This document shows positions 61,070 through 64,000 of a stretch of 64,000 bases of DNA, one piece after another. The position numbers and the translations under genes were made by a program. The notes below the pieces were generated by a model. The model saw only the letters and a list, made by a program, of their open reading frames with translations, was not told the DNA's origin and did no database searches. Positions within the stretch are counted from its first letter, which is position 1, and each line of letters starts with the position of its first letter. Origin of the DNA: JBBDMU01 sp040905685 (GTDB taxonomy: Bacteria; Bacteroidota; Rhodothermia; Balneolales; Natronogracilivirgulaceae); NCBI GenBank assembly GCA_040905685.1, contig JBBDRB010000105.1, forward strand, positions 1 through 64,000, given 5' to 3'.

Positions 61070-61810
61070 ATGCGTATTTCACTATTTATAACCTGCTTTA
61101 ATGATATGCTCTTTCCAAATACCGGAAAGGCTATGGTGCGCCTGCTCGAAAGGCTGGGTCATGAAGTGGAATTCCTTCCGGAGCAGACCTGCTGCGGACA
61201 GATGCATTACAATTCAGGGTATATGAACGAAGCTCTTCCGCTTGTCCGGCATTTTGTGGACACGTTCCGGGATGCCGGGGTCATAGTGGCCCCGTCGGCA
61301 TCCTGTGTCGGCATGGTAAGGGATTCCTACATCCAAATGGCTTCCCATGCCGGAGACGAGCAGTTGAAAGCAGATATTGAACAGCTGCTTCCCCGCGTCT
61401 TTGAGCTGTCTGAATTTCTGGTTAAGAAACTGGGAATAGTTGATGTAGGAGCCTATTATCCGCATAAGGTCACCTACCATCCGACCTGCCATTCCCTGCG
61501 CATGCTAAAAGTGGGCGATGCTCCCCTGAGGCTGCTGAAAGCGGTACGGGGGATCAACCTGGTTGAAATGGAGGCGGCCGATGAATGCTGTGGTTTCGGG
61601 GGCACCTTTGCCGTCAAGAACGCCGACACCTCCATGGCAATGCTGGGAGATAAGATCCGCCATATCCTGAATACCAAAACGGAAGTATGCACGGCCTGCG
61701 ACAATTCCTGTCTGATGAATATTGGCGGCGGACTCCACCGCCAGAATGCCGGAGTCAACACGGTGCATCTGGCTGAAATTTTAGCCTCGGTTGAAGAAAA
61801 CGGGAAATAG
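61070..61810 (+). CDS. lutA: Lactate utilization protein A (Fe-S, CCG domains)
   Basis: A 246-residue (Fe-S)-binding protein with two CCG repeats: ASCVGM and TCCGQMHYN in the first half and TCHSLRM with ECCGFGGTF in the second, plus CDNSCLMN near the end. These cysteines bind the iron-sulfur cluster of the heterodisulfide-reductase-like LutA. With LutB and LutC it oxidises L-lactate to pyruvate and passes electrons to the respiratory chain. ATG at 61070 is chosen: it starts with MRISLFITCFND, the family beginning, and lies 22 bp after the kinase stop; earlier starts run into rhaB. Confidence 0.95.
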   Translation: MRISLFITCFNDMLFPNTGKAMVRLLERLGHEVEFLPEQTCCGQMHYNSGYMNEALPLVRHFVDTFRDAGVIVAPSASCVGMVRDSYIQMASHAGDEQLKADIEQLLPRVFELSEFLVKKLGIVDVGAYYPHKVTYHPTCHSLRMLKVGDAPLRLLKAVRGINLVEMEAADECCGFGGTFAVKNADTSMAMLGDKIRHILNTKTEVCTACDNSCLMNIGGGLHRQNAGVNTVHLAEILASVEENGK

Positions 61811-61816
61811 GTTACT

Positions 61817-63265
61817 ATGTCACGATTAAAAAGCGATAAGGAGAATGACGCAACGTTCGAGGAAACGGCTTCAAAGTATTTATCCGATAATCAGCTGCGC
61901 AGCAATTTAAGGCATGCTACCCATACCATTCGTGATAAACGATCGGCCATTGTGGGTGAGATGGAAGACTGGGAAGAACTTCGGGAAGCCGGCCGTGCCA
62001 TTAAAGAGAAGGTACTGCGTCATTTGGATACATACCTGCTTGAGCTGGAGTCGTCGGTAAAGCGTGCCGGTGGGCAGGTTCACTGGGCAAACGATGCCTC
62101 GGAGGCTAACCGGATTATTACCGGTATCGTTAAAAGCCATAAGGTAACGGATGTCGTGAAAGTGAAATCCATTACCACCGATGAAATTGGCCTCAACGAT
62201 GCGCTGGCCGCCGAAGGCATACGGGCCCTGGAAACCGATCTTGCCGAACTGATCGTTCAACTGGCCGGAGAGACCTCCTCCCATATTCTGGTACCGGCCA
62301 TCCACAAGAACCGCTCTGAGATCAGGGAGCTTTTTAGCCGGACGATCGGCAGGGATAATCTTACCCTGACCGATCAGCCGGCGGAGTTGGCCGAGACGGC
62401 CCGTTTGTATTTACGGCGTAATTTTATGGAGGCCAAAGTAGGAATAAGTGGCGCCAATTTCGCTGTTGCAGAAACGGGTACGGTTGCCGTGGTCGAATCG
62501 GAAGGCAACGGACGAATGTGCACTACCCTGCCGGAGGTCCTGGTCAGCGTGGTGGGAATTGAAAAGATTGTTCCGGAATGGAAGGACCTGGAAGTATTTA
62601 TGCAGCTATTGCCACGGTCTTCCACAGCCGAGCGTATGAACCCGTATAATTCTTTCTGGACCGGTGTCACCAAGAACGACGGACCCAAAGAATTTCATCT
62701 TGTGCTGTTGGATAACGGGCGCACCAAAGTATTAAAGGACCGGGTTGGCCGCCAGACCCTGAACTGCATCCGTTGCAGCGCCTGCCTGAATGTATGCCCG
62801 GTTTATGAACGAACGGGGGGGCATGCCTACCACTCGGTTTATCCCGGCCCGATCGGAGCCATACTCACACCACAGTTAAAAGGTATTGAAAACCGCGGAC
62901 CGGCTTCCCTGCCTTTTGCTTCCAGCCTTTGCGGAGCTTGTTATGAGGTCTGTCCGGTAAAGATCAACATTCCCGAAGTCCTTCAGCATTTAAGAGGGCA
63001 GGTGGTCCGCCATAAGCAGGAGAACGGCAGGTTCTTTAAAGAAAGAGATCCTGAGAACAGGATAATGAAGACCCTTTCCTGGGCTTTTTCCACTCCGGGC
63101 CGATACAGAAAAATTCCCAAATTGGCCCGAATGGGCCAGAAATTTGTAGTAAAAAACGGCCATATTTCCAGGCTTCCGGGCAAACTGTCGGGATGGACAG
63201 CCATGCGTGATGTACAGCCCATGCCTGAACAAACCTTCAGAGACTGGTGGGAGGAGCGCAATTGA
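61817..63265 (+). CDS. lutB: Lactate utilization protein B (Fe-S)
   Basis: A 482-residue LutB. The LUD domain comes first (about 60-290, VVKVKSITTDEIGLNDAL, GTVAVVESEGNGRM), then the ferredoxin-like part with two [4Fe-4S] sites (CIRCSACLNVCP and CGACYEVCPVKIN, about 315-375) and a C-terminal tail. It pairs with LutA and LutC in the cytoplasmic L-lactate dehydrogenase complex. It starts 6 bp after lutA. Confidence 0.96.
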   Translation: MSRLKSDKENDATFEETASKYLSDNQLRSNLRHATHTIRDKRSAIVGEMEDWEELREAGRAIKEKVLRHLDTYLLELESSVKRAGGQVHWANDASEANRIITGIVKSHKVTDVVKVKSITTDEIGLNDALAAEGIRALETDLAELIVQLAGETSSHILVPAIHKNRSEIRELFSRTIGRDNLTLTDQPAELAETARLYLRRNFMEAKVGISGANFAVAETGTVAVVESEGNGRMCTTLPEVLVSVVGIEKIVPEWKDLEVFMQLLPRSSTAERMNPYNSFWTGVTKNDGPKEFHLVLLDNGRTKVLKDRVGRQTLNCIRCSACLNVCPVYERTGGHAYHSVYPGPIGAILTPQLKGIENRGPASLPFASSLCGACYEVCPVKINIPEVLQHLRGQVVRHKQENGRFFKERDPENRIMKTLSWAFSTPGRYRKIPKLARMGQKFVVKNGHISRLPGKLSGWTAMRDVQPMPEQTFRDWWEERN

Positions 63266-63921
63266 ATAAGGCAAAAGAACACATGCTGAAGGTAATCCGT
63301 CAGGCATTGAACGATGTGCCGGAACAGGAACAGCCTGATCACCTTCTCGTCGAACGCAATTATCAGCTTAAAAGTGACCTGAGCATGGAAGAACGCATCA
63401 GGATTTTTGCCGAACGGGTAAGTGAATACCGGGCAACAGTCAGGATAATTGAAGCGTCGGCACTGGCTGAAACTATAGCAGATGCCTGCCTCACCAATGA
63501 TATACGAAAGATTGTCGTCCCGTCTGGTATTCCGGACGGGTGGTTGCCGGCAGATGTTGAGACGCTGCATGACGGAGATAAGCTGCAATCCCAACATGAA
63601 CTCGACAGGAGCGACGGAGTGATAACGGGCTGTAATCTTGCCATAGCCCAAACAGGTACCCTTGTTCTTGACGGGGGGGGGCGGCAGGGAAGAAGGGCAT
63701 TGACGTTGCTTCCTGATTATCACCTTTGCATAGTCTTCGCTAACCAGATAACGGGTATTGTACCCGAAGCGTTTGCATCCCTTCATGCCGGGGTCAGGGA
63801 TGCCGGTTCGCCGGTCACCTTCATTTCAGGGCCTTCTGCCACTTCCGATATCGAACTTAACCGAGTCGAAGGCGTGCACGGACCCCGCAGGCTGGAAGTA
63901 CTGATCATTAAACAGGATTAA
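63262..63921 (+). CDS. lutC: Lactate utilization protein C
   Basis: A 219-residue LUD-domain protein of the LutC type (GCNLAIAQTGTLVLDGGGRQGRRA, VFANQITGIVPEAF, SGPSATSDIELNRVEGVHGP). TTG at 63262 is the probable start: it overlaps the lutB stop, and GGGAGG at 63249-63254 gives good spacing. An upstream GTG at 63247 would extend into lutB. Third member of the L-lactate oxidation complex and the last gene of the rhamnose-to-pyruvate operon. Confidence 0.92.
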   Translation: MNKAKEHMLKVIRQALNDVPEQEQPDHLLVERNYQLKSDLSMEERIRIFAERVSEYRATVRIIEASALAETIADACLTNDIRKIVVPSGIPDGWLPADVETLHDGDKLQSQHELDRSDGVITGCNLAIAQTGTLVLDGGGRQGRRALTLLPDYHLCIVFANQITGIVPEAFASLHAGVRDAGSPVTFISGPSATSDIELNRVEGVHGPRRLEVLIIKQD

Positions 63922-64000
63922 TCCCGATTGGCATTCAGCCATTTGTCAATTATTTTTTCGATGGTATCGATGACAACCGGTTTGCTTGCGTAATCACTCA
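63918..64000 (-). CDS. Response-regulator receiver domain, C-terminal end (partial)
   Basis: A minus-strand frame open to the window edge and ending TAA at 63918-63920. The 27 visible residues contain SDYASKPVVIDTIEKIIDKW, matching the end of a CheY-like receiver (the Lys-Pro of YxxKP and the following helix). It overlaps the lutC stop by 3 bp. Whether it is a stand-alone regulator or the tail of a hybrid histidine kinase cannot be seen. Confidence 0.5.
   Translation of the reverse strand, partial: SDYASKPVVIDTIEKIIDKWLNANRD

Noticed and set aside
1..64000. CRISPR arrays, rRNA or tRNA genes
   Set aside because: No regular repeat-spacer series, no rRNA stretches and no tRNA cloverleaf other than the tmRNA were seen by reading.

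Overview
The window reads as chromosome of a heterotrophic member of the Bacteroidota/Balneolota/Rhodothermota side of the tree. The support is a TonB-dependent receptor paired with a DUF4249 lipoprotein, a Bacteroidetes-style ECF sigma factor, a membrane-raft pair (NfeD, FloA), a carotenoid lycopene cyclase and many exported sugar-oxidising proteins. A Balneolaceae (Fodinibius-like) soil or saline organism is my best guess; this is inference from gene content, not from a marker tree. Most of the DNA has balanced to GC-rich codon use; one stretch (about 27.5-29.0 kb) is clearly AT-rich.

Layout. 1-8150: a sugar-oxidation block (end of a Gfo/Idh/MocA oxidoreductase, ApbE on the other strand, a propeller/HEAT/cytochrome c lipoprotein, an exported TIM-barrel isomerase, a DUF1080 protein and a sugar-porter MFS). 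8151-9127: decayed methyltransferase start, a 58-aa gene and msrA. 9302-13597: three glycosyltransferases and a PIG-L deacetylase in one operon. 13605-16106 (minus): a small anti-sigma-like protein, a PLP D-amino-acid enzyme and lycopene cyclase. 16284-27036: thioredoxin lipoprotein, DsbD, RluA-type pseudouridine synthase, UvrC, DUF4249/TonB receptor, NfeD and FloA. 27115-27475: tmRNA with its terminator, followed by an AT-rich insert carrying a candidate MazF/PemK-type toxin and a helical partner.

28992-33611: a SorC-family regulator with two adjacent palindromes in front of it, a divergent ECF sigma factor, L-rhamnose mutarotase, a BNR-4 propeller protein that keeps the catalytic pattern of ulvan-lyase-type enzymes, an internally deleted MFS gene and an exported esterase. 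33749-53545: a long accessory catabolic region with TIM-barrel isomerases and epimerases (one with the exact metal-ligand spacing of D-tagatose 3-epimerase), a Gfo/Idh/MocA oxidoreductase, DUF4432, a cupin, an unusual MFS, ThuA, two more propeller/cytochrome proteins, an OMP-decarboxylase-fold enzyme, a zinc alcohol dehydrogenase, an SDR and an FAD oxidoreductase. No classical glycoside hydrolase is visible, which fits oxidative (3-keto type) glycoside breakdown rather than simple hydrolysis.

53622-63921: a second DUF1080 protein, an NCS1-type permease and a complete L-rhamnose route: isomerase (RhaI), FGGY kinase (RhaB), fused rhamnulose-1-phosphate aldolase/lactaldehyde dehydrogenase (RhaEW) and LutABC, which turns the resulting L-lactate into pyruvate. 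The mutarotase and SorC regulator 25 kb upstream probably belong to the same physiology. The window ends inside a minus-strand gene whose visible tail looks like a response-regulator receiver domain.
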